Assembly (NCBI GenBank): GCA_016865855.1
Contig: VGNX01000007.1
Location: 1 to 52,155, forward strand
Reading direction: 5' to 3'
DNA from: Chloroflexota bacterium
GTDB taxonomy: Bacteria > Chloroflexota > Dehalococcoidia > GIF9 > UBA5629
Length of the DNA: 52,155 bases
How positions within the stretch are numbered: position 1 is the stretch's first letter; the number at the start of each line of letters is the position of its first letter. Made by a program: the position numbers and the translations under genes. Positions 25,621-34,401 of the stretch are shown here, in pieces. The notes beneath the pieces were generated by a model that ran no database searches, was not told the origin of the DNA, and saw only the letters and a program-made list of their open reading frames with translations.

Positions 25621-27276
25621 ATGGGCAAGTCGAAGACAGAGATTCAACAAGCAGCTGAAACCGAAGCTCTGAATTTAAGTTTACAGGACATAGTGGATGG
25701 TGTAGAGGACGAGGTTGTGGTCATTGATAGTGCCTACCGAGTTGTGTTCGCCAATTCAGCGGCAAGGAGCAGATTCCAGAAGGGGACTGAGTCGCCAATC
25801 GGCAGGCACTGCTACGAGGTGTTCCGCGAAAGAGACAAGCCATGCCGTCCACCCCTATGGGACTGCCCGCTCATGGAAGTCCTCAAAAGCGGCAGGGGAA
25901 CAATAGTTTATCATCCTGTCCGCACCCACGGAACCGACAGATACTTCAAAATCAGCGTGTATCCTCTCCGAGACAGCTATGGAAACATCAAGGCTGTGGT
26001 TGAGTTGATGAGGGATGCCACCACTGAAAGGGAATTGGAGAGCCAGATATTGAGACGGCATCATCAGCTTCTAGTACTGAATCGCATCTCAAGCGCTGTG
26101 AGTGGGCTATGGGATCTAGATGCCATACTAAGGATTGCCTTGGACAATGCTCTGGAGGTCATCAACGGCATGATTGGGGGAATCCTGCTCGTGGATGAAG
26201 AGGCCAAGACCTTACACTATCGAGTGCACCATGGGTTATCCGCCAGATATGCAGAGGAGATGCGAATGCCTGTCGGTGAGGGGATAGCAGGCAGAGTGGC
26301 TCAAACCGGCAAGCCCATGCTGTTACAGGACATCTCCAAGGAGCCCGGGCCTGCTCATCCCGATTTGGTAAGCGGAGAAGGTCTTAAAGGGTTCGTGAGC
26401 ATTCCTCTTAAGGCAAAGGATAAGGTTGTAGGTGTGATGAATATCGCTAGCCACACAGCAGGGCAATTTGGTAAGGACGATATGTCACTCCTCGACTCCA
26501 TTGGTGACTGTATCGGCATCGCTATCGAGCAGGCGACATTATATGAACGGCTGGCGAATGCAAGCCAAAGATATCAAGCTCTTCTGCAACGCGCATTGAC
26601 TTCCCAGGAGGAGGAACGGAAACGGATAGCCCGTGAGCTACACGACGAAACCAGCCAATCGCTTACCAGCCTGACTCTCAGCCTACAGGCAATTATAGGA
26701 ATGGCGGAAATGAAAGGTATAAGGGATGCCAACTTCATGGAAAGGCTCAGGGCAACGCATGCCTACACTGTTCATGCTGGGAATGAAATAGTCAAGCTTA
26801 TGAAGGAACTTCGCCCCACCTTGCTCGACGAACTCGGAATGTCTGTCGCCATCCATCGCTATGCGAAGGATACCCTTCAGGTCAAAGGCATAAATGTAGC
26901 TGCGGAATTCATAGGCGTAGAACGACGCTTGTCACCTGAAGTGGAAATCACACTCTTCCGTGTCGCTCAGGGGGCAATCGGCAACATACTGGAGCACTCA
27001 GGAGCGAAGAATGCTTCGATCAAGCTAGAGTGCAACGCCAACAAGTGCGTATTACGCATTGAAGACGACGGCAAGGGCTTCGATGTCGACAAGCTCACGA
27101 GGGTGGACCCTAACGGTCGGGGCGCCGGCTTGTTCACCATAAAGGAAAGAGTAAAATTGGTAGGTGGTAATTGCAGCGTTGAATCTCGTCCAGGGCAGGG
27201 AACCAAGGTTACAGTGAATGTTCCACTGACGAGGAGCCTTGCAAATGAAAAGGATAAAGGTACTAATAGCCGATGA
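25621..27276 (+). CDS. PAS-GAF sensor histidine kinase (NarX/DegS type)
   Basis: 551-aa cytoplasmic kinase without membrane helices. PAS at about 25-135 (VVVIDSAYRVVFANSAA), GAF at 150-300 (GEGIAGRVAQTGKPMLL), HisKA_3 with phospho-accepting His341 in RIARELHDETSQS, and an HATPase domain with N box EHSGAKN, G1 DDGKGFD and G2 GRGAGLFTIKERV. PAS holds Cys-rich CRPPLWDCPLM, a possible redox or metal sensor. Start at 25621 is preceded by GAGGG. The response regulator gene overlaps its 3' end. Confidence 0.9.
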   Translation: MGKSKTEIQQAAETEALNLSLQDIVDGVEDEVVVIDSAYRVVFANSAARSRFQKGTESPIGRHCYEVFRERDKPCRPPLWDCPLMEVLKSGRGTIVYHPVRTHGTDRYFKISVYPLRDSYGNIKAVVELMRDATTERELESQILRRHHQLLVLNRISSAVSGLWDLDAILRIALDNALEVINGMIGGILLVDEEAKTLHYRVHHGLSARYAEEMRMPVGEGIAGRVAQTGKPMLLQDISKEPGPAHPDLVSGEGLKGFVSIPLKAKDKVVGVMNIASHTAGQFGKDDMSLLDSIGDCIGIAIEQATLYERLANASQRYQALLQRALTSQEEERKRIARELHDETSQSLTSLTLSLQAIIGMAEMKGIRDANFMERLRATHAYTVHAGNEIVKLMKELRPTLLDELGMSVAIHRYAKDTLQVKGINVAAEFIGVERRLSPEVEITLFRVAQGAIGNILEHSGAKNASIKLECNANKCVLRIEDDGKGFDVDKLTRVDPNGRGAGLFTIKERVKLVGGNCSVESRPGQGTKVTVNVPLTRSLANEKDKGTNSR

Positions 27277-27898
27277 CCATACCCTCGTGCGAGATGGGAT
27301 CCGATCTCTACTGGAGCTCATTGCGGATATAGAAGTAGTCGGCGAGGCAACAAACGGGAAGGAAGCCCTCGAGAAAGTAGAACAGCTTGCTCCTGATGTG
27401 GTACTCATGGACTTGGCAATGCCTATCATGGGCGGACTGGAAGCAACGCGCAGAATACGTAAGCAATTCCCACAAACGAAGGTGCTGGCATTGACCCAGT
27501 ATGATGATAGTGAGTACGTCATACCTGTCATCGAGGCGGGCGCCAACGGTTTCGTCACCAAGATGGCAGCGTTTTCAGAGCTTACTTCAGCCATTCAGGC
27601 CGTGCATAAGGGAGAATCCTACCTATCGCCATCGGCGGCAGCAGCTCTGGTTCAAGAATACCAGCAAAAAACTGAGGTGGAGGGAGAAAAAGACCCCTAC
27701 CAACAGCTAACGGATAGGCAGAGGGAGGTGCTTAAGCTAGTTGCCGAAGGACATACTGTTCGGGAAATAGCAGAGATGCTGGTCGTCAGCCCCAAGACCG
27801 TTGAGTGGTACAAAACCAGCTTTATGAACAAACTGAACATACACAATAAGACCGACCTAATTAAGTTTGCCATACGTAGGGCGATTATAACGCCATAA
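27245..27898 (+). CDS. NarL/FixJ-family response regulator
   Basis: 217-aa regulator. Receiver domain with acidic pair Asp10-Asp11 and phospho-acceptor Asp56 in VLMDLAMP; Lys in FVTKMA. C-terminal LuxR helix-turn-helix at 150-215 (LTDRQREVLKLVAEG, VVSPKTVEWYKTSFMNKL). Overlaps the kinase gene by 32 bp with GAGGAG before ATG 27245, so it is the cognate partner. Its targets may include the metVF operon 300 bp downstream; this is inference from proximity. Confidence 0.92.
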   Translation: MKRIKVLIADDHTLVRDGIRSLLELIADIEVVGEATNGKEALEKVEQLAPDVVLMDLAMPIMGGLEATRRIRKQFPQTKVLALTQYDDSEYVIPVIEAGANGFVTKMAAFSELTSAIQAVHKGESYLSPSAAAALVQEYQQKTEVEGEKDPYQQLTDRQREVLKLVAEGHTVREIAEMLVVSPKTVEWYKTSFMNKLNIHNKTDLIKFAIRRAIITP

Positions 27899-28205
27899 TA
27901 GTACCGCCTAGCACCGTCTTTATTTCATTATTCTGAGCCCTATGGGCGAAGAATCTCTAACTGGTTCTTTGGCAGGTCTATCGTGAGTATATGATTCCTC
28001 ACTGCACTGAGAATGACAATTTGCTGTCAATACAACCTCAGTTTGCTCCTTACTAGGGCTTTTCCTATCCATAAATCAGGTACAATTTCAGTAGAAATTC
28101 TGGGGACTTAGCTGTCCCATTCCAGGTGAATCCCTATTGTCGTCTCGTCAAAGACCAGTTACCATGGAAATGGAACCCTGATTATTCCTATTCAAAGGGG
28201 GACTG
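27899..28205. other. Gene-free stretch with decayed R3
   Basis: TTATTCTGAGCCCTATGGGCGAAGAATCTC and ACTGAGAATGACAA form a worn R3 pair around 27930-28018. The remainder, including TACAAT at 28079, gives no convincing promoter pair. Confidence 0.45.
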
Positions 28206-30329
28206 ATGTATTCATCCGTGGCCGATAGCACTCAAAGCTATCAATCGAGCAAGACGGCGAAGTCTCCTCCTGACCGCAGCTTGATACCACCATGCCAGGC
28301 TGCTTGCCCACTCCACATGGAGATAAGGGAATATGTTGATTTGGTTGCCCAGGGAAAAATCATGGAGGCGTTGCAGGTGATAAGAGATGGCAATCCCTTC
28401 CCATCTATTTGTGCCTACGTCTGTACACACCCCTGCGAAGATGGTTGCAGACGCACTCAGGTAGATAAGCCTATCGCTATCCGTGCGCTCAAGAGATTTG
28501 CGGTGGAGTTCGGTGGTGACAGGATGGTCCGCGCTGAGGCCGAGACCACCCATGGTGAAAAGGTGGCCATAGTAGGCTCTGGCCCAGCAGGAATGGCTTG
28601 TGCCTACCATCTTCGGAAACTAGGCTATCCTGTTATCATTTTCGAAGCCCACTCAGAAATGGGGGGTATGCTCAGAGTAGGCATTCCGCAATACCGTCTT
28701 CCCCGCGAAGTACTGGACACTGAAGTCCAAAGGTTGTCTCAAATGGGAGTTGAAATCAGAACGAATACACGAGTGGTTTCCCTGGACTTGCTATTTGAAA
28801 TGGGTTACAAGGCTATCTTTATCACTATTGGTGCTCATCAGAGCCTCAGAATGGAGATAGAAGGGGAAGAAAGCCCCGGGGTAATAGATGGAGCAAGTTT
28901 CCTCCGCGAAGTGAACCTAGGGCTCAGACCATCCCTTGGATCACGGGTTGCTGTGGTAGGGGGAGGGAATGTGGCAGTTGACGCCGCACGCACGGCTCTT
29001 CGGCTGGGAGCACGGAAAGTGAGCATACTCTACCGCCGCAGCCGAGCAGAATTGCCAGCGGACCCTAAAGAGGTGGAACAAGCCCTAGAAGAAGGTATAA
29101 ACATCCTGTTTCTGGTGGCACCGACTAGAATAAAGAGGCGAAATGGTCGGTTAAGCGTAACCTGCATAAAGATGGAACTCGGAGAACCCGATGGGAGCGG
29201 CAGGCGACGGCCTGTACCAGTCAAGGGCAGTGAATTCACAAGGCAAGTGGATACCCTGATTACTGCTATTGGACAAGCACCTCAGACGCTGAGTGATTTC
29301 CGCCTTAGAGTAGGCAGGGGCAGCACTATCCAAGTCGACCCTATCACGCTTACAACTAACAGGACGGGTGTATTTGCTGGTGGGGATGCTGTGACCGGAC
29401 CAGCGACTGTAACCCAAGCCTTGGCAGCCGGCAGACTTGCAGCCTTCCGTATAGATGATTACCTACAACACAGATATCCACGAGTTGGAAAGGAGGTGTG
29501 TGAAACTCCACTAGGTGACCTGTTACCTGACACAATAGAAATGATAAGGAAAATCGGTCGCCTGGAGCCACCGACTCTGCCACCCGAAGCAAGGGCGGAA
29601 GACTTCAAACCTATAGAGCTCGTCTATGACTGGGCAGCCGCTATTAGTGAAGCCAGAAGATGCCTTCGGTGTGGCATGGGTGCCGAAATCATATCGCAAG
29701 ACAAGTGCGCCACATGCCTGAAATGCCTAAGGGTTTGTCCTTATCACGTGCCCCATCTGGATGCCAGCGGGACAATGCAGATACCCGCTGACCAGTGCCT
29801 AGCTTGTGGTATCTGTATTGCTGAATGTCCGGCAAAAGCAATAGTTCTGAGAAAGCCGTATGACCGAAGACAGGTAACGGAGGAGTTACATCATATCCTT
29901 AGGTCAGCAACTGAATCAAAACTCAAACCCTTCATCATCGGCTTTTGCTGCCATTATGGACTCTTCGGCACGGGTATCCTGGCAAGCTTATGGAGAGAAG
30001 CTAAAGCGGGCATCTGGATTGTGCCGGTGCTTTGTGTAGCCAAAGTCGAGGCCGACCACATATTGCATGCCTTTGAGACAGGTGCTGAGGGGGTTTTCAT
30101 CGCTGGATGCGGGGGACAATGTGCTCGGGAAAACACTGCTTTCTGGATTTGCCAGCGTATTAAAAAGGCTCAAAAGGCGCTGGCACAGATTGGCCTTGAA
30201 ACAGAGCGCGTTCGGTCTTTTACCTTAGGCACCAGTGATGAGGAGCCTGGCAAAGAACTCGATAAGTTCGTTGAACAAATAGGTAGGCTCTATTTGGCCT
30301 CGACAATGATGCAGGAGGTGAAGAGTTGA
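28206..30329 (+). CDS. GltD-like flavoprotein fused to 2[4Fe-4S] and MvhD domains
   Basis: 707-aa fusion. Residues 25-110: GltD-type Fe-S N terminus with CQAACPLH and CAYVCTHPCEDGCRR. Residues 118-465: FAD/NAD(P) two-dinucleotide-binding domain (VAIVGSGPAGMACAY; second fold VAVVGGGNVAVDAA; FAGGDAVTGPATV). Residues 498-560: ferredoxin pair (CATCLKCLRVCP and CLACGICIAECP). Residues 575-700: MvhD-like [2Fe-2S] domain (GFCCHYG, VLCVAKVEA, AGCGGQCARENT). Followed with 4-bp overlap by metV and then metF. The arrangement suggests NAD(P)H electrons are passed through Fe-S clusters to methylene-THF reductase, replacing the HdrABC-MvhD set seen in acetogens. Confidence 0.9.
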   Translation: MYSSVADSTQSYQSSKTAKSPPDRSLIPPCQAACPLHMEIREYVDLVAQGKIMEALQVIRDGNPFPSICAYVCTHPCEDGCRRTQVDKPIAIRALKRFAVEFGGDRMVRAEAETTHGEKVAIVGSGPAGMACAYHLRKLGYPVIIFEAHSEMGGMLRVGIPQYRLPREVLDTEVQRLSQMGVEIRTNTRVVSLDLLFEMGYKAIFITIGAHQSLRMEIEGEESPGVIDGASFLREVNLGLRPSLGSRVAVVGGGNVAVDAARTALRLGARKVSILYRRSRAELPADPKEVEQALEEGINILFLVAPTRIKRRNGRLSVTCIKMELGEPDGSGRRRPVPVKGSEFTRQVDTLITAIGQAPQTLSDFRLRVGRGSTIQVDPITLTTNRTGVFAGGDAVTGPATVTQALAAGRLAAFRIDDYLQHRYPRVGKEVCETPLGDLLPDTIEMIRKIGRLEPPTLPPEARAEDFKPIELVYDWAAAISEARRCLRCGMGAEIISQDKCATCLKCLRVCPYHVPHLDASGTMQIPADQCLACGICIAECPAKAIVLRKPYDRRQVTEELHHILRSATESKLKPFIIGFCCHYGLFGTGILASLWREAKAGIWIVPVLCVAKVEADHILHAFETGAEGVFIAGCGGQCARENTAFWICQRIKKAQKALAQIGLETERVRSFTLGTSDEEPGKELDKFVEQIGRLYLASTMMQEVKS

Positions 30330-31009
30330 TAGTCGCAGAACAAAAGACTTTAGACGAAATTAGGCGGATGATTATTCCTTATCACAGGATATTAGTCGTC
30401 GGTTGCGGCACCTGCATGACCGTTTGTGATGCTGGTGGCGAGCGGGAAGTATCCTTTCTTCATAACGCCTTGCGCCTGGCAGAGACAAAGAGTGGTAATG
30501 GAGTCCATATCTTTTCTGAATATGTTTTGAAGAGGCAGTGCGACCCAGAATTCATAGACCTCCTTGTTGACAAGGTTGGTGACATCGACGCCATTCTTTC
30601 CTTAGGTTGCGGCATCGGAGTGCAGGCCATGGCCGAACGTTTCCCAGACATACCTGTCTTGCCCGGTGTGAATACCTCTTTCATGGGCATGGCTAGAGAA
30701 TTGGGAGTTTGGGATGAACGGTGTGCTGCCTGTGGCGATTGCAGATTGGAGGAGACAGCCGGCATTTGCCCCATCACTAGGTGCACTAAAGGAATACTGA
30801 ACGGCCCCTGTGCCGGCACGAAAAACGGCAAATGCGAAGTCAGCAAAGAGATGGACTGCGCTTGGGTACTTATCTACAGACGTCTTGAAAGGCTGCAGCA
30901 ACTGGAGAAAATGCGGCGATATTACCCGCCGAGGAACTTCCGGGCGATTCCGAGACCAAAAAGGATTGTGACTAAAGCTAGTACCGGTACAGGAGAGAAC
31001 GATGGCTAA
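30326..31009 (+). CDS. metV: MetV, methylenetetrahydrofolate reductase zinc/Fe-S subunit
   Basis: 227-aa MTHFR C-terminal-domain (MetV) protein. Cysteine blocks: CGTCMTVCD (about 27-35), LGCGIG, CAACGDCRLEE, CPITRCTKG and GPCAG with KCEV. MetV carries Fe-S clusters and zinc and links MetF to its electron donor in acetogenic bacteria. The TTG start overlaps the upstream stop (TTGA) with GGAGG before it; metF follows with 8-bp overlap. Strong evidence for a MetFV complex. Confidence 0.9.
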   Translation: MIVAEQKTLDEIRRMIIPYHRILVVGCGTCMTVCDAGGEREVSFLHNALRLAETKSGNGVHIFSEYVLKRQCDPEFIDLLVDKVGDIDAILSLGCGIGVQAMAERFPDIPVLPGVNTSFMGMARELGVWDERCAACGDCRLEETAGICPITRCTKGILNGPCAGTKNGKCEVSKEMDCAWVLIYRRLERLQQLEKMRRYYPPRNFRAIPRPKRIVTKASTGTGENDG

Positions 31010-31904
31010 CTCGCTGTTCCAGGAAAAACTCTGCTCCAATCGATTCCTAGTGACAACAGAAGTCGGGCCTCCCAAGGGGGCAGACATCTCGGAAATGGCT
31101 CACCACATCGACCTGCTTAAAGGTAAAGTAGACGCCATCAACGTCACCGACCATCAGAGCTCCGTGATGCGTTTTCCCTCGTTAGGTGGTTGCCTAGTGG
31201 TGAAAGAGCGTGGTGGTGAACCTATATTCCAGGTAACCTGCCGTGACCGCAACCGCTTGGCGCTTCAAGCTGACCTCCTTTTTGCATATTCCAGAGGCAT
31301 CAGCAATATCCTTTGCCTCACCGGAGACTCCATCGATGTAGGAGACCACAAGGAAGCAAAGCCTGTCTTCGACTTGGATTCTGTCCAACTGCTGAAAATG
31401 ATTAAGATAATGGAATCGGGAAATGATATGTCTGGCAATGAACTTAAAGGTGCTCCGAAATTCTGCATCGGTGCCTCAGTCCACCCCGAAGCAGATTTTA
31501 TTGAGGCTCAACTCGTCAAGTTTGACAAGAAGGTCACCGCTGGAGCGCAATTCTTCCAGACTCAGGGGATCTTCGACTTGGGAAGCCTTCGCAGGTTCAT
31601 GCAGTATGCTTCCCAGTTTAATCCCAAAATCCTAGCCGGGATTATAGTAATGGCTTCAGCTAGGATGGCAAAATATATGAATGAAAATGTTCCCGGGATA
31701 ATCGTTCCTCAAGCTATTATCGATGAGCTTGCCACCGCAGAGAAAGGCAAGGGACTTCAAAAAGGAATCGAAATTGCCGCGCAACTGATAAAGACAATAA
31801 AGGAGGAAAACCTGTGCCATGGCGTGCACATTATGGCAGTTGGTAATGAAGGGACTGTGCCCGACATCTTGGAAGCAGCTGGACTAGTCGGTGTGCGTCC
31901 CTGA
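31002..31904 (+). CDS. metF: 5,10-methylenetetrahydrofolate reductase
   Basis: 300-aa flavin TIM-barrel enzyme. N-terminal VTTEVGPPKG holds the catalytic Glu; NVTDHQSSVMR, ILCLTGDSIDVG and GASVHPEA are typical; QFFQTQGIFDLG follows. It reduces methylene-THF to methyl-THF in the methyl branch of the Wood-Ljungdahl pathway or for methionine synthesis. It is the last gene of the three-gene operon with the GltD-MvhD fusion and metV. Confidence 0.93.
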   Translation: MANSLFQEKLCSNRFLVTTEVGPPKGADISEMAHHIDLLKGKVDAINVTDHQSSVMRFPSLGGCLVVKERGGEPIFQVTCRDRNRLALQADLLFAYSRGISNILCLTGDSIDVGDHKEAKPVFDLDSVQLLKMIKIMESGNDMSGNELKGAPKFCIGASVHPEADFIEAQLVKFDKKVTAGAQFFQTQGIFDLGSLRRFMQYASQFNPKILAGIIVMASARMAKYMNENVPGIIVPQAIIDELATAEKGKGLQKGIEIAAQLIKTIKEENLCHGVHIMAVGNEGTVPDILEAAGLVGVRP

Positions 31905-31975
31905 GATAGCAACTTATCAAAGCATGGGTCCAGGTCGATGGGTTGGCTAAATTTGGCGTAAGGAGGAAAAGCAAA

Positions 31976-32764
31976 ATGGGGAGCAATCAAAAAATCTTAA
32001 TCATAGATGATGAGTCAGATTTTGTGGAAGCTTTTCGGATGACTTTGGAAGCTAAATCCTACCAGGTGGTCACTGCCTCCAGCATGGCGGAGGGCCAGGA
32101 GATGATGAGAATACGACCTGATGTTGTTGTTTTGGGCACCCTAGCTCCCGCTGGGGAAGCATTCGCTATGCATAAGTGGCTGAAACAAGAGCCTAGACAT
32201 AAAGACATACCACTCTTAGTAATTGATGCTCGGTATGAGGAGCGGTCCATTAAGGGATGGAGAAGGTTCGAGGGTATACAGATGGAGTCGGAAGGCTACG
32301 TAACCAAGCCAATCGAGCCAGCTTCACTAGTGCCCCAAATCCAAAGGCTGCTGGAAGAAGCAATTAGGCCGCGGAAAATAAAAGTGCTAGTAGTAGACGA
32401 CCACACTATGGTAAGACATGGAATACGTGCTCTTCTCTCACTGCAAAAGGACATGGAGGTGGTAGGTGAGGCTATCAACGGGCAAGATGCGCTTGAGCAG
32501 GTGCAACAACTCTCGCCAAACATAGCATTGATGGATATAGTCATGCCCGTGATGAGCGGTCTGGAAGCGACAAGGCGAATAAGCAGCCAATATCCTGGGA
32601 CAAAAGTGTTGATTCTGACACAGTATGATGAGGAGGAAAATATGCTCGTTGCAAAGCAGGCCGGAGCGCATGGTTTCATCCCCAAGAGAGCAGCAAGTTC
32701 AGAACTCGTAGACGGAATAAGGGCTGTGTACGCAGGAAAATACTTCACTTGGTCTTTGGTATGA
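31976..32764 (+). CDS. Double receiver protein, first receiver degenerate
   Basis: 262 aa, two REC domains, no output domain. REC1 (residues 5-128) keeps the acidic pair (IDDESD) and Lys111 (YVTKP) but has Gly54 in place of the phospho-acceptor Asp (VVVLGTLAP). REC2 (135-260) is complete: VVDDHT, Asp187 in LMDIVMP, Lys in FIPKRA. REC2 is close in sequence to the NarL-type regulator at 27245 but lacks the helix-turn-helix. It may act as a phosphate sink or competitor for the kinase at 25621. AGGAGG lies before ATG 31976. Confidence 0.85.
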   Translation: MGSNQKILIIDDESDFVEAFRMTLEAKSYQVVTASSMAEGQEMMRIRPDVVVLGTLAPAGEAFAMHKWLKQEPRHKDIPLLVIDARYEERSIKGWRRFEGIQMESEGYVTKPIEPASLVPQIQRLLEEAIRPRKIKVLVVDDHTMVRHGIRALLSLQKDMEVVGEAINGQDALEQVQQLSPNIALMDIVMPVMSGLEATRRISSQYPGTKVLILTQYDEEENMLVAKQAGAHGFIPKRAASSELVDGIRAVYAGKYFTWSLV

Positions 32765-32821
32765 CGATTACTGGTCAGGAACAGGGAATAGTGCGGTGAG
32801 GTTTACCTGCCAAGGAGGGAT

Positions 32822-33073
32822 ATGATGGAACAAATCTGCGCTACTTGCAAATTCGCAAAGGGGTTTTCCCTCGGGCCTGGCATATCAGGCTCGGAGGAAG
32901 GAGTAAAGTGCACTAATTTGGAATTTGCCAGATATCTTGATAAGTTACAAAAAAGCGATTCTTATCAAAAGGAGTTTGCTGAGCACGGCTTCATTAATGT
33001 CTTTAGGGTAGAAGCCGTTGCCTGTGGGGAAGGCGAGGTCTGTCAATTCTGGGAAGCTCAAGGCCAAAAGTGA
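32822..33073 (+). CDS. Small cysteine-containing protein, unknown
   Basis: 83-aa protein with CATCKFAKG, a later GVKCTN, and VACGEGEVCQFW. The six Cys suggest a metal or cluster site. AAGGAGGGAT precedes tandem ATG codons. I do not recognise the family. It could belong to the transcript of the double receiver gene 57 bp upstream. Confidence 0.65.
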   Translation: MMEQICATCKFAKGFSLGPGISGSEEGVKCTNLEFARYLDKLQKSDSYQKEFAEHGFINVFRVEAVACGEGEVCQFWEAQGQK

Positions 33074-33312
33074 AAGGCTGCACAGTTGTCCAAATTGTGT
33101 GATAGCAATAAAAGGCTGACATTTCTGTGCAGCAAATCTGGCCTGCGGAGAATCCGGTAGTAATTAGACTTAGTTCTGCCTATGCTCAACATTTTAGTCT
33201 CACATAGAGAGCATACACCCTGAGTTGCCGGCGTACCGCTCTCCATGGTCATAGGCTCGACCACTTTCATTTCCCTTTTAACTGACATTTGATACAGTAT
33301 GCTTTCGTTCAT
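33058..33312 (-). CDS. Possible small protein, weak
   Basis: 84-aa frame with one CSLC pair and a basic stretch (GRTKSNYYRILRRP). AAAGGAAATGG before the ATG is a weak ribosome binding site. No homology recognised. It overlaps the convergent gene at 32822 by 16 bp. It may be noncoding; it occupies the only frame in this 341-bp gap. Confidence 0.25.
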   Translation of the reverse strand: MNESILYQMSVKREMKVVEPMTMESGTPATQGVCSLCETKMLSIGRTKSNYYRILRRPDLLHRNVSLLLLSHNLDNCAAFHFWP

Positions 33313-33376
33313 CCATTTCCTTTTGCGTAGAGAATGGAGTATTCCCTGCTCCTATTCATGGGCAAAGGCAAATAAG

Positions 33377-33405
33377 TGCAACCTTTTGGAAAGTGGAGCG
33401 TTATA
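33377..33405 (+). promoter_or_regulatory. ECF-type promoter, sigma gene
   Basis: TGCAACC, 16-bp spacer, GTTATA. The same motif pair at identical spacing stands at 33981. The predicted transcription start is about 33412-33415, at the GTG start codon. Confidence 0.7.
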
Positions 33406-33414
33406 ATAAGTGTA

Positions 33415-33978
33415 GTGGTCTTAGAGCAGGAAAAGGAGTTGGTCGAAAGAGCCAGAAAGGATAGAGAGGCTTTTGGTGAGCTCTATGATCAGTATTATTC
33501 CCGAACCTTCAGCTATGTTTTGAGGAGAACAGTTAGCATTAAAATCGCTCAGGATATAACCTCTGAGGTATTCTTCAAAGCCCTGAAGAATCTGGAGAGA
33601 TTCCGCTGGCGCGGTATCTCTTTTTCCTCGTGGCTCTACCGTATTGCTACTAACGAAATTATCGACCACTTTCAGAGAAACAAACGTAGTAAATTTTATT
33701 TAGACTTAGACGAAGTTTCTGACTTGATTAGTCTTTCTGACCCATCGGCTGAGACTGAAGTTTTAGAGGCTGAAGCAGAATTACAAAGGCACGAGGAATT
33801 TCTCATCCTACATAAATGCATTTCCAAGCTCCCTGCCAAATATCAAGAGGTAATTACTTTGAGGTTTTTTGAAAACAAACAGGTTAAGGAAATCGGTGAA
33901 ATTCTGTGCAAGCGTGAGGGGACGGTGAAATCTCTCCTACATCGGGGGTTAGAAAAACTAAGAAAGCTAATGGAGTAA
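33415..33978 (+). CDS. ECF sigma factor
   Basis: 187-aa ECF sigma factor. Region 2 (about 10-85): YDQYYSRTFSYVLRR, ITSEVFFKALKNLE and FSSWLYRIATNEIIDHF. Region 4 (about 125-185): LPAKYQEVITLRFFENK, then helix-turn-helix REGTVKSLLHRGLEKL. A longer frame would start at GTG 33376, but that lies in the promoter, so I place the start at GTG 33415; this makes the mRNA nearly leaderless. The next gene is preceded by the same promoter motif, consistent with autoregulation and a sigma/anti-sigma pair. Confidence 0.87.
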   Translation: MVLEQEKELVERARKDREAFGELYDQYYSRTFSYVLRRTVSIKIAQDITSEVFFKALKNLERFRWRGISFSSWLYRIATNEIIDHFQRNKRSKFYLDLDEVSDLISLSDPSAETEVLEAEAELQRHEEFLILHKCISKLPAKYQEVITLRFFENKQVKEIGEILCKREGTVKSLLHRGLEKLRKLME

Positions 33979-33980
33979 AA

Positions 33981-34009
33981 TGCAACCTTTTGGCGAAAGC
34001 CGGGTTATA
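33981..34009 (+). promoter_or_regulatory. ECF-type promoter, regulator gene
   Basis: TGCAACCTTTTGG is shared with the sigma promoter; 16 bp after TGCAACC follows GTTATA. It overlaps the sigma stop codon region and lies 18 bp before the next ATG. Confidence 0.7.
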
Positions 34010-34026
34010 TTAAAAGGAAGGTAGTC

Positions 34027-34401
34027 ATGAAGAAAGAAGAACTAATCAAAAAGCTGGAAAAAGTTGAGCTTCCTGATATTGAGCTACAAAGCCATCGACG
34101 CCGGCTAAGGATGACTTTGCTCAGTGCTGGCTACCTCCAGAAACAGCCACGAGTTGTCATTTTAGACCTGGCAAAATCTAAATTGAAAGGAGGGATAGAT
34201 GCTATGATAAAGGGTTTAGTTTCACGACAACCGGTGTGGAAAACGGCTTTGGCCAGCGCATTAGCTGTAGCTCTGATTGTTGGACTGGCTATAGCACTAC
34301 CGTCATTTACTGAACAATCTCCTGAGGTATTGGCACAAGAGATCGTGGAGAATTCACCAGAGGTTAAAGCTGGTGAAGGTAATAAAGATGGTAGATGGTA
34401 A
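34027..34401 (+). CDS. Putative anti-sigma membrane protein, N-terminal part
   Basis: 124-aa frame: basic, helical cytoplasmic segment (residues 1-70), one membrane helix (ALASALAVALIVGLAIALP), then LAQEIVENSPEVKAG before ending in GNKDGRW. The position right after an ECF sigma gene, with single-span topology, fits an anti-sigma or sensor protein. The frame ends where a second frame (34373-34828) begins with a matching continuation, so it is probably one gene with a +1 shift. AAGGAAGG precedes the ATG. Confidence 0.7.
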   Translation: MKKEELIKKLEKVELPDIELQSHRRRLRMTLLSAGYLQKQPRVVILDLAKSKLKGGIDAMIKGLVSRQPVWKTALASALAVALIVGLAIALPSFTEQSPEVLAQEIVENSPEVKAGEGNKDGRW

